From NCBI GenBank assembly GCA_944472155.2, contig OX235274.1, positions 36,826,052 through 36,890,051 of the forward strand: 64,000 nucleotides of DNA. Reading direction: 5' to 3'. The first letter of the stretch is position 1, and the number at the start of each line of letters is the position of its first letter. Shown in pieces: positions 20,880-31,765 of the stretch. The notes under the pieces are model-generated. The model was not told where the DNA came from, did no database searches, and worked only from the letters and a program-made list of their open reading frames with translations. Position numbers and translations under genes: made by a program. The stretch comes from Trichobilharzia szidati (Eukaryota; Platyhelminthes; Trematoda; Strigeidida; Schistosomatidae).

Positions 20880-21370
20880 TGAATAAAGCAAAAACAACAG
20901 CATTTTTGCAGAATAAAATGTCTAAAAAAAGCAAATGCTTTAAACAGTGCCATCACCAGACACAGGTCATGATGTGGACATCGCAAGACCATTCAAAATT
21001 ATCAGTAGTCAAAAGATTCGTATTCTCCCTAAGTTTGCCGAAGCAATCTCCATCAAGCGCCTGAAACTTGATTTATGCTTTCAGAAAGAAGCAGTTATCA
21101 GTCTCTTCTTGCCCTGGTAACTGGATGTTTTCATCCTCTCTTTCATGTGACTACGTAACACCGAAAGTTTCAATTTTGAATAATTATTATTTTTTGGGAT
21201 AAAGTGTTTGTTATTATTATAATTGTATGCATATATTGATTGATCTTTTCTTTCTGTAGATGTACTTATTAATTAATGTCTTTGGGCTGTAGGCAGCTGA
21301 TGAGAAGCCAACGAAATAAGCAATGATGGTACCATTTTATTCTGCACAAACTGTTTTTTTCTTTTGCTTT
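20880..21370 (+). mobile_element. Penelope-like element 3' end with terminal repeat
   Basis: Plus frame reads GHDVDIARPFKIISSQKIR, then KLDLCFQKEAVISLFLPW, the end of a PLE GIY-YIG protein. The following 240 bases match the terminal repeat seen at 63670-64000, including a hammerhead at 21293-21345. Confidence 0.75.
21293..21345 (+). ncRNA. PLE hammerhead ribozyme, second type, core intact
   Basis: Stem I GCAG (21293-21296) pairs with CUGC (21342-21345). Core CUGAUGA 21297-21303, short helix II region GAAGCCAAC, GAAA 21313-21316. Stem III is AUAA/UUAU with an inner AUGGUACCAU palindrome, and the cleavage nucleotide is U21341. Helix II is minimal (one clear pair). Confidence 0.65.
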
Positions 21371-21989
21371 ATTCAAATTCATTAAGGGGAATAAATGTAT
21401 GAAGCACCTGAGAATCCTTTCAATCGAAAATAAACACTTACACATGTTATGACAGTGTTTTCCTTGTTCTTTCTTTATTTTTCTTCTCACTTGACAGCCT
21501 ATTCAACTTGTTAGATGTACATTTGGGCAAGCATACTGTGCGTTACATATACACCTTCCAGTTGACCGATACTTACAAACTCATACTACTGTTTTTGAGA
21601 ATGTAAATCATCAAATGATCTGTTCTCAGTGAGTATGAGACTACATCCTGGATACAAATACTTTTCAATTTTATTGCTATCTGTATTATGATCTTGTCGA
21701 TGACAAGGTGATCACTTCAACTACAATTAAAATGTTCTATGGATTATATTACGAAGTCGAAGGAAACTATAAGTTTCGTCTAACCACCCGTCCCTGACAG
21801 CAGGTAATAAATATTAGTTATCTCCTTTTATTAAGGTATTTAAAATATTTTGTACCACGGTGAATTTCATTCCTCACAATAATTTTTTTATGTTACTGGG
21901 ATATCGCATCATTTCTCTGAAAGCTTGAACTACATCAACGTTTCCAGGTAGTTCATGGTGTCATTTGAAGTAACGTCTTTATTAATAAG
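21371..21989. other. intron 3 region, unassigned
   Basis: No firm match; 21380-21480 looks like further PLE terminal material in the opposite strand. Confidence 0.35.
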
Positions 21990-23600
21990 GATCCCAATCT
22001 ATGAAACTATGGAGATCATTTGTCAGTATTCTGATCTTCTTACACTTCCAGTGTCAGGTTTCAAACGTCTACTGCTAATGGACACCCATGGATGTACACT
22101 TCCAGTTTGATAACACTCATTACCATCAAATAGATGGTGTAGTTATGCGTAGTCCACTTAACCCTATTTTAGCAGATACCTTCATGACCAACCATGAAAA
22201 ACAAAGTCGAAGCCTCCAGTCGATGAAACAACTTCTTATTGTCGAAATGTCAATGACAAATTTGTAGTAAGCAACTGTGAAAGTCATATGGCCTACCTAC
22301 TCGGATTATTCAATGACGTACCTAAAACTGCTAAATTTATTATGGAACGTGAAAATGATGGAAAATTTCATTTCCGTGACGCTACAATGCAATGCTTAGA
22401 AGATGGTAGTCTTCAGAAGTCAGTTTATAGAAAGCTGACAGGGAATGTGCACTACTTGCATTTAAATAGTTTTTGTCCAAATAGCTTTAAACAAGCACTG
22501 GTCAAGACTCTATACCACAGAGCTAGGGGAACATAGTCTACAGATAAATTAGAGGAAGAATTTATGTTCCTCGAAAAGTTGTTGAAAAACAACGGCTATC
22601 CTCAAAAATTCATTAGCAAATATGGAAGATCTGAGGGCTCAAATGTTAAACAAATCACAGTGGGTAAAAAGCCTGTCTTCATTCAACTTGATTTTAAAGG
22701 GGAAAATATTGCAGCAATTGTCAAAAGAAGACTGAAGACGTATCTAGCTAGAGCCTATTCTGGAGCTGAGGTGGTTCCCATTTATCAGACAATATGTTCT
22801 GTAGTGCAATCAAGAGGTGACAGATATCCTTCTCATGTCAACTCTAACTGCATATACAAATTTATATGTATTTGAAGTAGCAGTTTCATTGGTGGAACAG
22901 AAGGAAGAGCACAACTCTAATTTTCTGAACATGTACAAAAAGTTTACGTCTCAGGTGAAAACACTTGTACAACAGTGCAGTTACCAGACATCGCATCATT
23001 ACGGGACACCAAAACACAGACATCACGAAATCCTTCAATATTATCAATAGACCAAAATGGTTGATTTCTGCCCAAGTTTACTGAGTCAATCACCTGAAAC
23101 CTGATTTATGTGTCAAGAAAGAAGCAATGATCAGTCTTTCCTTGCCCTTCGATCTCTCTTTCATTTGATCAGATAACCCTTGGTTTTAACCTCTCCCCTG
23201 ATTTAATTTAGTGTAACTCTGCTTGTCTTTTGTTTTATGATTTGAGTTCAACTCGTCAATTTACTCAATTCATTAGTTCCTCGTCATTATGTAACTCCCT
23301 TGCCACTGTAACGAGAAACTTATTTTTGTTTAAACTTCAACTTTCTGGGTATAAACTGTACAAGTGTAATTTCTGAGCACTGTTCACTGAGTTTCGAATC
23401 TGCTGTCAATTGGCATTATGTAATAATTACAAGTATGTTAAAACTGTTCTGTACATAAGCACAATAATCTCTTTGGAATGTACGCAGTTGATGAGAAGCC
23501 AACGAAATAAAGGATGGTAGCATCTTATTCTGCATAAGCTGTTGTTTTTGTTTTATTCATATTCATAAAAGGGCATCAGTGTATGGAGGAAAATGTTGAG
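21990..23600 (+). mobile_element. Penelope-like element, RT to terminal repeat (pseudogene)
   Basis: Pieces in order: a catalytic motif B remnant (MRSPLNPILADTFMTNHE, near 22148), LQKSVYRKLTGNVHYLHLNS (motif after the YVDD site), FLEKLLKNNGYPQKFISKYG (linker), VNSNCIYKFIC (start of GIY-YIG, near 22845), and a terminal repeat with a hammerhead near 23484. Many frameshifts and stops. Confidence 0.8.
23484..23533 (+). ncRNA. PLE hammerhead, second type, core C3 to U
   Basis: GCAG/CUGC stem I, core UUGAUGA, GAAGCCAAC, GAAA, stem III AUAA/UUAU with GGAUGGUAGCAUC inside. The C3 change probably stops cleavage. Confidence 0.55.
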
Positions 23601-23734
23601 AATAGACAGAAACTATGCATATCCTTGTCCATAAAGTTATGATAAACTTTAGTGAGTGCCAATCGAACGACTGAATAAAAATGTTTCGTTCAAGAATATG
23701 CCATATGTATATAAATTTGTTTTTAAAAGTTTGC

Positions 23735-24290
23735 CTATGGATTGATATCAGTTAGAGAACCATTGGAAACCAGCCAGGGTGTAGCGGACAACTGTTTCAT
23801 CCTAGTTTGCGGATCTTCGGTAGTGCGCACCCACCGATAAGGTTTGAACGCAGGACCTTAGGGTTAACAGGCAAGTTCGTATACAAAATCTCGGAGATTA
23901 TTCTGAGGCTTGCTAGTGACTGGCTACAGGACAGAATTTCCTGGAGTTCTAGTGAGAAGTCGTCACCAGTGAGGTCCACATAGTCGGGAGTGAGGATGGA
24001 TTTCCAACCAATGACAATGGATGGTGGTCACGCTAAATGCATGACGAATTGGTGTAGAAGTTAGAATTCATGGACTGGCGGCCATTGAGTCGGGTCCCAG
24101 TGGCTGAATGCTATACAAGCCAGCTTGCCTTGTAACCGGAAGGTCCTGGATTCGAACCGTGGCGGGTTGGTTGCGTACTGCTGATGATTCCCAAATTAAT
24201 TAGATGATAAAGCTGTCCAGTACTTCGGTGTTGGTTTTCAATGGTTTTCTAACTGATATCAGTCCATGCTCAGACTCATGAAAACAAATC
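23735..24290. repeat. head-to-head hammerhead-SINE pair
   Basis: Left part (23740-23890) minus, right part (23890-24290) plus. The right copy has box B GGATTCGAACC and a GTACTG stem followed by an unaltered CTGATGA core at about 24180-24186, but stem II is weak and the GAAA site reads GATAAA. Confidence 0.75.
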
Positions 24291-24424
24291 TAATTCTTAC
24301 AAACCAACTCCTTAAAATGTATAAATTTTTTATTCCATTTCAACTTTATTGAAGTGAATTAATTGGTGTCGTTAAGCATGAGAGCTGGTTAAGTGGATTG
24401 GCAGATTGTTCTTCACTTTAATAT

Positions 24425-26010
24425 ATGTGTAGAACTTGGGGACTGTAGTAGTAAGTAATTCTATATTAGTTTTTTATTAGATTTATCACACAGTGAAACA
24501 GTATTATTTACTGGATGACAAGGTTTCGAACAAAATTTATTGTGGTTCATAATCATATCAATTGTAATCACGCGACTTCGAAACTTGAGTCTTATAGTTT
24601 TCTTTGTTTTCTCCTATTTGTTATAGGGGTGGTAGAATTTTCCAGTTATCTGTGACAGGTGTTGAATCATTCCTATTGCATGTTTTTGCAGTTGATTCGA
24701 TAAACAAAGCTTTTGTTATCAATCTCTCCCTCCACCCTATGACATTAGATTTTAAAACTGTCATCCTATCCCATCCAGCCTATTGTATGGTTGTGTGTAA
24801 TTGCATGTAGTGCTATAGCCAGCTGAACTCTTCTCTAGATTTCTTATCTTATTCGGGTCAAATAATCTAGATTTGGCTGCTAGGTTTTAATGCTCGGCTA
24901 GTCTGACTGCCCCTGTTCTACTTGTTTGACCTATGTATTTGACCTGACAATCATTTCAACGGGGTATTAGATAATTAAATTGTTTTATTTTAAAGGCTCT
25001 ACAGGATCTTTTAACCGACAAGCCTTGTTTCTAATTGAGTTTGTGGGTGTGAATGCCTACCACTTTTATTCCTGCCCGCCTTGTTAAGAATTCTGCGTAA
25101 AGTTTCCGAGGTTCCTTCTTTGTATGGAATTACTACTGTTGATTTAGATTCCTTATTGTTGGTGTTGTCTTGCGCATATTTGATATGCATGTCGTCATTA
25201 ATATTATTATTATCATTATCACTATTATCATTATTTATTTTATTTTTACATTTCCTTACATACTTTCTGATTATATTATCAGGGTAATTATTAAGTTTCA
25301 AGGCTTCTCTTACATGTCTCACTTCCTGTCTTAAATTTTCCTTGGTACTACTTAGTTCTTGTGATCTGTCACTTAAACATTTCACCAATCCCATTTTTAC
25401 TGACATAGGATTGCATGATCGGAAGTCTAAATATCTGTTTGAATGTGTGGGTTTCCTGTAAACACTAGTGTTTAACTTCCCATCTTGTTTCCTTTTTACA
25501 CTACAAACTAACATTGGAAGCTCCCCTTCCTGATTTTCCAATTCATAAGTGAATTGAATTGCCTCCACTTCTGAGTTAATGTGTTCGAAATATCTATCTA
25601 TATCTTGTCTTCTAAGTACAGTGAATGTGTCATCTACATACCTCCACCATACTTTTGAATAGGGGCTGAACGTTTCAATCACTATCTTTTCCCACCTATC
25701 CATGAATATATCTGCCACAACCGGGGATATTGGTGACCCCATGGCAACTCCCTAAGTTTGTTTGTGTATTTTCCCCTGTAATTTAAATACTGTGGAAGTG
25801 AGGTATAACCGCTCTCCTAGCATTATGTCCTCAAGACTATAAAACTCAAGTTTCGACGTCGTGTGATTATAACTGATATGATTATGATTAATAAATTTTG
25901 TTCGAAACGTCATCCAGTACATAATACTGTTTCACTGTGTGATACATCTAATTAACAAACTAATATGGAATTACTTACTACCACAGTGCCCAAGTTTTAC
26001 ACATATATTA
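24425..26010 (-). mobile_element. Penelope-like element bounded by inverted terminal repeats
   Basis: Minus strand. The reverse transcriptase C-terminal part (25742-25011) reads MGSPISPVVADIFM (motif B), KVWWRYVDDTFTVL (motif C, catalytic YVDD intact), LNTSVYRKPTHSNRYLDF, and the linker LKLNNYPDNIIRKYVRKCKN. GIY-YIG remnants follow (QVKYIGQTSRTGAVRLAEH, near 24890-24950). Before motif B there is an in-frame stop, and the element is cut at about 25830. The ends, 24425-24600 and 25833-26010, are inverted copies of one terminal repeat. The N-terminal half of the enzyme is absent, so it cannot be active. Confidence 0.85.
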
Positions 26011-26059
26011 GCATAAATCTCTATCAACAGAAGGTATCTAGAGAAAGTTACCACTTTCC

Positions 26060-26360
26060 CTAATCGAGGCAGCATCGTCTCAACTACAAGTAGTCGACAT
26101 GGATGACGACGTCAAAGACAACCAAGATCGGAAAACTCAGACAGGCTTTCATCAGCCTGAAATCATTGTGGAATTCTATCGTACTCAGAATAAGAAACAA
26201 GATTCGGATATTCATCTTTAATGTCAAGTTATTCAGTTCTTCGATATAGTTCAGAGACCTGGCACACGCTTGACAAATAGCACTTTCCAACAGACTCTTG
26301 CGGAATTTCATCATCAGCTACCTTTACTTGCTGGTTACTGAAGAAGAGATGGTTAATCAG
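26060..26360 (+). mobile_element. RTE LINE fragment
   Basis: Short plus piece with SIVSTTSSRHG-like, LRQAFISLKSLWNS and IFNVKLFSSSI-like remnants of the RTE C-terminal block; no tail. Confidence 0.65.
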
Positions 26361-26866
26361 AAAGAATTACCAGTCTGACTAGCTGAAAGTCGGGAAACAC
26401 GTTTGAATAATGTATTCTACTCCCATTGGAAATACTATCATTCACTGAGGTTCAAACGCCTTGCGTCAGTAAGGATTTATTACAGTGGTAAAATGTGTGT
26501 TGAGACCTACACTATTTAACTCCTCCATATGTTATTGATTAATTCACTTAGCTACGGTTAAAACGCCTCATAACTATCATATTTTATATATCTCCAACAC
26601 TATCTACCTAGACAAATAAGTTCAGATAATGAATTACCTTCAGGATTTCCTTTAATTTTATTATTTAGATTAAACATAATTCTGCATACACTGACTTCTA
26701 TTTTATGCACAACAAGCATTGCTGTTTTTCGTTACACTAATATGTTACTATAGTAACTTTTGTAAAATAAGATAAACAATAAACGTTGAACTGAAAATTT
26801 AGCATAATTTTTAAAAAAAATGTTGTTGAAAACAACCAGTGTATACTGTGTTGAAGACTTACTCAC
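26361..26866. other. intron 3 start, nothing recognised
   Basis: Intron sequence immediately downstream of exon 3, AT-rich. Confidence 0.5.
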
Positions 26867-26958
26867 CTTAAAGGCTTTGAGCGTATTTGATCATGATATA
26901 TACTGACAACACAACCATTATCACTGTAGGCTGTCATTGTTATCTCAGAGAATTGAGC
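26867..26958 (-). CDS. Syn: synapsin, coding exon 3
   Basis: Ninety-two bases, read from 26958 down, give AQFSEITMTAYSDNGC, then VVSIYHDQIRSKPL and a split Arg codon (AG). It aligns with the synapsin C-domain segment AEFSDLNLVAHANGGFSVD.., moderately conserved. The acceptor is TTGTTTCAG and the donor GTGAGTAAG. It starts in phase 0 after exon 2 (..IKVEQ) and ends in phase 2, which exon 4 completes. Confidence 0.95.
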
Positions 26959-27071
26959 CTGAAACAATCAAATAATAATAATAAGTAGAACTTCTGTAGG
27001 CTATTACATTGATAGGGATATCAGTGAATTTATTTTATCCTACTAATGAATAATATTTGTAAAGGAGTAAT

Positions 27072-27325
27072 TGTTTGGAAGTGCGTTGGTGTCACAAAGG
27101 TAGAATGCTCTCCACTTACGCCTCATGTGGTCCTGGGCTCGATCGTCGGTTGACTCACTTTTAAACCTCCCTAAGCCGGTAATAAGACTGGTAAAGAGGG
27201 AAAGTTGAATGGTGTGAGGTTAGCAACCCTACCCCGTAAAAATCAACAGCACTGCTACCGAAACTTAAAGCATCTGGCTTGAAGCCCTATGTTCCACTGG
27301 GAATGTAAATGAATAAGATAAAATG
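27072..27325 (+). repeat. tRNA-Gly-headed SINE, RTE-tailed family
   Basis: Head GTGCGTTGGTG..GGTAGAATGCTC with a diverged box B (GGGCTCGATCG), body with GGTGTGAGGTTAGCAACCC, then the tail GAAGCCCTATGTTCCACTGG. That tail also ends the RTE LINEs here (for example 6965-6990). Confidence 0.8.
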
Positions 27326-27400
27326 TTTGTGAAATCCCTTCTCGCAACGTTTGAGTAGATTGAAAATCCCCATTCAGTCATATGAAAAAGAGAAGACATT

Positions 27401-27441
27401 CAGCGAAGAGACTCTTTTCGGCGAATTCATTCACATAGCTG
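27401..27441 (-). ncRNA. PLE hammerhead relic, left arm
   Basis: Stem I CAGC/GCUG, core position UAUGUGA, GAAA, stem III AGAG-U-CUCU, cleavage C. The core is altered, so it is likely inactive. Confidence 0.5.
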
Positions 27442-28045
27442 TACAATCGCATTTATAAATCATTATTTTTTTTGAGTGTGTGTACATGAGGTTCGTCAAG
27501 TTTAGATAATTGATCATGTAATACAAGGATGATCTAATATAGAAACGAAGTTAATCAGACAGCAACTAAATTAAGATTGAGTTAAAAAGCTAGATGACGT
27601 AATATAATTGGCTAAAATGTTACAACTTAGGTCAGGATAGCAACAGAGGTAATTACAGGTAGAGATTAAGTAGAAGTGAAATTGAGTGAATAAGTTGGAT
27701 GACGTAACATGAATGACTAGAAATTGAGCGTTGTTCAAGTCAGTAACAGTGGTAGTGAGGTTTAGAAATTGAATCGGGTGGGGGTAGAGAACAAGAAAGT
27801 TGAAAATGTAAAATGTTACAACTGAGAAGACAAAATAATACTAGTGAAGAGACAGAAGAAAAGATTAGGTAGAATTTACATGTCGGCTAATAAGATAGAT
27901 TACGTCCATTGCAAGTGTAGTGATTGAACGAACTTCTTGCACTTTGTCTCTATACTACATCATTCTTGGATTAACTAATCAATTATCTAAACTTGACAAA
28001 CCTCATGTACACACACACAAATATTTAAATGTAAATGCGATTGTA

Positions 28046-28086
28046 CAGCTATGTGAATGAATTCGCCGAAAAGAGTCTCTTCGCTG
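28046..28086 (+). ncRNA. PLE hammerhead relic, right arm
   Basis: Identical over the ribozyme to the left-arm copy at 27401-27441, in the opposite direction, with the same core changes. Confidence 0.5.
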
Positions 28087-28129
28087 AATGTCTTCTCTTT
28101 TTCATAAATCCCTCCTCACCGATTTACTT

Positions 28130-28960
28130 TCGATATTGATGCTTATTTAGGCATTCCAATTAACATTGCAATTATCATCCTTTTTTCCTACACTGTATAT
28201 AATTGTTCTCACGTTCCCATACCATCTGTCAACTTAATCCTTATCGTTTTTTGTCTTCCTTCCTGTTTATTCTCTAATTTTAATGATTCTCTTTGTCCTT
28301 GTGTGATGATGATATTGATAATGTGTTGTCTTGAGAATTGTAATTTCGTTTGAGCGAGTCAAAGTCATTCTCACTTTAGAGTACTTTTGAGAATTGTTTT
28401 GTGTGTGATTCTTGCTGAGAGAATTGAGAGTTCCCACCTTGTTTAGAATATTCTTCTTCATTCTCACGTACTTCATACGGTTGATTTAAGTTAAATAATT
28501 TTTTTGTACGGTACTTAGTCTATCTAGCTTCCATAGCAGGATTTTTGAGGTAATTTTGACTATTCGATATGTCATCACCGTTGTTAAGTGGTGGCGAAGA
28601 TTTTATCGCAAATAATCGTCGTTTTGCTATCGTTGTGGGTTTTTCTGTGACTACGAGTGACTCAAAGAAGTTCTAGTTAACTGTACAGTAGGTGGCAGTG
28701 ATTGGTTTCCTGCGTTCAGACCACAGCACATAAGTTTTGTATCTTGAAAACTATATTTGACTCTTCTTGTTGCTTGTGAAATGTTTTAGCTTGCTTAAAA
28801 CATTATGTAGCACATTTAAACATTCACCAGATATATATCGATCATGCTACTTGAAGTGTACTGTTTAGCATGATTGACAAATGGTGTTAGCATTCTAAAA
28901 GTGAGCTCTCTAGATACTATTTTACTGAAATTTCTTCTTCAACTTAACTGCATGCTTCAG
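28130..28960. repeat. unidentified ~0.9 kb repeat, copy 1
   Basis: Collinear with 49675-50690 in the same orientation, visibly about 85-90 percent alike. It carries a coding-like minus frame (28280-28738). Confidence 0.7.
28280..28738 (-). pseudogene. unknown protein C-terminus, copy 1
   Basis: I do not recognise the protein. The minus frame reads NFFESLVVTEKPTTIAKRRL, FAIKSSPPLNNGDDISNSQ, then LNQPYEVRENEEEY, SQQESHTKQFSKVL, ENDFDSLKRNYNSQDNTLSI and SSSHKDKENH before a stop. Three in-frame stops interrupt it. The second copy (49852-50323) has the same residues at most positions, and the differences are largely codon-compatible. It is rich in Ser, Asn, Gln and Lys. It could be a transposon ORF or a duplicated host exon. 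Confidence 0.5.
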
Positions 28961-29974
28961 TGGTCTCTTCAAATTTGAAATAATTTAAGCGAATGTTTTC
29001 CGTCTGATATTTTAAAAACCAATTGAATTACTTTCAGTTTTCGTCTATACAAATACGGTACAGCAAAAATTTTTCAATGTCCGATTCTTATGTATCGTTT
29101 TGTCTCCAATATACGTAAATATACGTAACTTTTTGTGCGAAAATCCTTCAGTTTTCTGATTGATCGACTCAAGGTCACTCGTGCGTTCGCATCCCTTGGG
29201 ACGCTATTATAGAACTTTGCCCAAATTAGTTCTCAAATAGAAGATAAGTAGTGTACAAGAAAATTAGTTCACGAAAATTCAATTGTAAGGGGTACTTTAG
29301 AATCAAGTAGAATATTTCCAACTGGGGGAGATCAAAACTCTGTCCACAAGAATTACACATCAACGCTTCTGGCAGATAGTCCTTGATTCACTCAAACAAA
29401 TTAACGCATTACCAGCATCATCAACATACAACCCAAAAAGAGAGGTACTAACACTAGAGAGGCAAAGACAAATAATGATGATTAATTCAGCAGATGATAT
29501 AATATGGAATCCAGGAGAATAAAGAAATAATAATTACAAAGTTATTTGGAATGAATCAACCATTATCAATATCGTAACGAAATTTCTGAGAAGGCTTTTC
29601 CAAACAATTATTCCGTTACCTTTAATCACAAATATGTTTGAATGACTTTCAGAAAAGTAGTAAATCAATTTAGAGATGGGCAAGTTAGCTGTTTTTTTTC
29701 TAGAGAAGATGTCTACATAGAGACACAGATAATAAATATGTATCATCAGAGGTATTATATGTGAGATTGAAAAAGCTCGAGATAGAAGGGGATAACGGTA
29801 GGGGGCGAAGGTTAAGAATACGATGATAAAGAAGGTGGCAAAGTGAATATCAAAGAGAAATTATACACACAAATACAATTCAGGGTAAATGAGGTAGTGA
29901 AATATACATATATTTATATTGGAAGTCACTAAGTCACGGAAATCGCTATTAACTTAAGTAGTATTATCTTTTTA
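28961..29974. other. intron 2 region without recognised features
   Basis: No repeat partner in the window and no exon-like reading. Confidence 0.45.
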
Positions 29975-30203
29975 TTTCTTCACATTCCCAGTGGAACATA
30001 GGGCTTCAAGCTAGAGGCTTGAAGTTTCTGTAGTAGTGTTTATTTTTACAGGATGGGGTTGCTAGCCTCATGTCCAACGTTCCCTTTTTATCAGCTTTAT
30101 TTCTGGCTTAGTAAGGTAAAGGAGTGCGTCGGTGGACGGGGATTGAACCCCAGACCATGTGCATGGTCAGTGAGCGTCCTAACCGCTGTGACACCGACGC
30201 ACT
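29975..30203 (-). repeat. tRNA-Gly SINE, mixed head and RTE-tailed body
   Basis: Minus strand. The tRNA head is of the type found in the CR1-tailed family (GGTTAGGACGCTC, CCATGCACATGG), but the body and tail (GAAGCCCTATGTTCCACTGG) belong to the RTE-tailed family. Acceptor-stem pairing GTGCGTCGG/CCGACGCAC is kept. Confidence 0.75.
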
Positions 30204-30394
30204 AAGTAGCATTAACATCGGATTTACTACAGCAGGGGATTTGAGAACTTCTTTAATCACAAAGGATTGCTAAATAGGCAGACAGTGTAGCCTCTTGTTT
30301 GAATAGATATATATATTCAGGTTATTAGGATTATAGAGATTCAATTAAGCTCAAGGTGGATTCATTTGGTAGCTGACATCATTTAGAGAATCAT

Positions 30395-31365
30395 TTTTTT
30401 ATGTTTGTTATAAGTGTTTATTGTAAACAGTTCTTCAGAGGAGGTCATTTACTTCATTGCTTACTGAGGCTATCGTCCTTCAAGACGCTGTTTTTTTCTC
30501 CTTTTCTCTTTTCTTTCTTCTTGCATGACTTGCCTCACTTTGAAGAAATGAACTTTGTCAAGTGTGAGGGCGATCTAACTATTTCAATGCCTGTTAACTC
30601 CCCGCTAGACTGTACTAAGATGAATAGTTTTCTAACAGAAGTCAGAAAATGCTCTTCTTCTAATGCTCTTAAATTGAATCCTATTAAATTTCACACTGTT
30701 AAGTTTAGTTTCAGATGTGAAAGAAAGTTAAATGAAGCTGTTAATTCCCAGGACTGTTGTAAAATTCATAACATTGATATAGAAATCAAGTCAGATGTTA
30801 AGTATCTTGAACTAATTCCTTCTTCTGATCCATCCTGGTCTAACCACATCTTGGCGATTTCTAGTAAAATATTCCGTTTGACACTTTACATTGGGAAATT
30901 AAGGCAGTAGAGCATGACTTAACTCCTCCTCTTACAGTTTGTCAACTCGTGCATCTCACCTATTCTTCTTTACTGTTAGCCCTTATTCTTTCCTGAATTG
31001 CTTAAAATCTATATCATACTTCGTAGAACTCTGAAGATTGTCAGTAGGATGAGTGGTGTCCCATTGGGTCTTATCGTTGACATCCTCATTGATGCCCACT
31101 TGTTTTCATGCAATAAGTTTACTAGAGGGGTTCTGTGTGGCTGTGAGCATCCACTTTACTCGCGGATCCAACCTTGTGTCTCCTCAGATAAAACAAGAAG
31201 TCATTTTAAAAGACTTCATGCGCGCAAGTTTAGGAATAAGAATTCCACGATACCATATTTGCCATGTATTAAATGTGGTGAAAGTAGTATCAGGCACAAA
31301 CTCACTAACCTTCTTTCCACTAGTGAATAAACAATCTTCTCCGTCTAGATTGGACACCATTGAGT
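30395..31365 (+). mobile_element. CR1/jockey-like LINE, RT end and C-terminus
   Basis: Plus frames read ALKLNPIKFHTVKFSFRCER, DVKYLELIPSSDPSWSNHIL, SSKIFRLTLYIGKLRQ, then after frameshifts PILLYC, LRRTLKIVSRMSGVPLG, CVSSDKTRSHFKRLHARKF and KNSTIPYLPCIKC. This is the thumb and C-terminal order of a CR1-like LINE; the YADD block upstream is lost. Confidence 0.8.
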
Positions 31366-31399
31366 AACTTATGTAATGTATCTAATCCTATTTTTTGGT

Positions 31400-31765
31400 G
31401 CAGACTGAATTCTATCAGTTAAGTTTGCAATGTGGCTACAATGGCAAGTGGCTTGCCATCTTAGTGCATATAGCATGGTGTCTACATCGCAGCCTTGACT
31501 GACAGAATTCAGTCTGCACCCAAGACAGGACTGAACACATAACACTAGTCAGCAACTAGTGTTCAATCAAAATGTGTCTGAAACAGCTCTACAGGAAGTC
31601 AATCGCGAACCCGAATAGCTCATCAATGGGTGACGCGGGTTCGAAACTCAGAAGGAACATGAGTTCCTTCAAGGCTGCAGATACCCCTTTGCTAACCGGT
31701 GACCGCCAACTAGCACGAAACTTAGGTCAAACCGTAGTTCCTGCTGATTGCCTCCAATCTTCTTC
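31400..31765 (+). repeat. Sm-alpha-type SINE with broken hammerhead
   Basis: Segment 31420-31570 matches 1491-1625. Then come the CCGAATAGCTCATCAATGGG head, box B GGTTCGAAACT, and a ribozyme position reading TTGCTAACCGGTGACCGCCA in which the CUGAUGA core is lost, although GCACGAAACTTAGGTC survives. Confidence 0.7.

Larger units (their letters stand above)
27395..28105. repeat. PLE terminal repeats in inverted pair
   Basis: Arms at about 27395-27545 and 27950-28105 are inverted copies (CATGTACACACAC.., AATTATCTAAACTTGAC, and the ribozyme block). The 400-base spacer has two imperfect direct repeats (AGATGACGTAATAT.. and GGATGACGTAACAT..) but no PLE coding frame I can read. Confidence 0.75.

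Noticed and set aside
28267..28476. Minus frame starting MKYVRMKKN, also present in the second repeat copy
   Set aside because: The neighbouring frame (NLNQPYEV..SQQESHTKQFSK) continues much further and is conserved across both copies, so this one is a shadow.
30125..30203. Possible tRNA on the minus strand
   Set aside because: It is the head of a SINE; the box B region reads GGTTCAATCCC and a SINE body follows.
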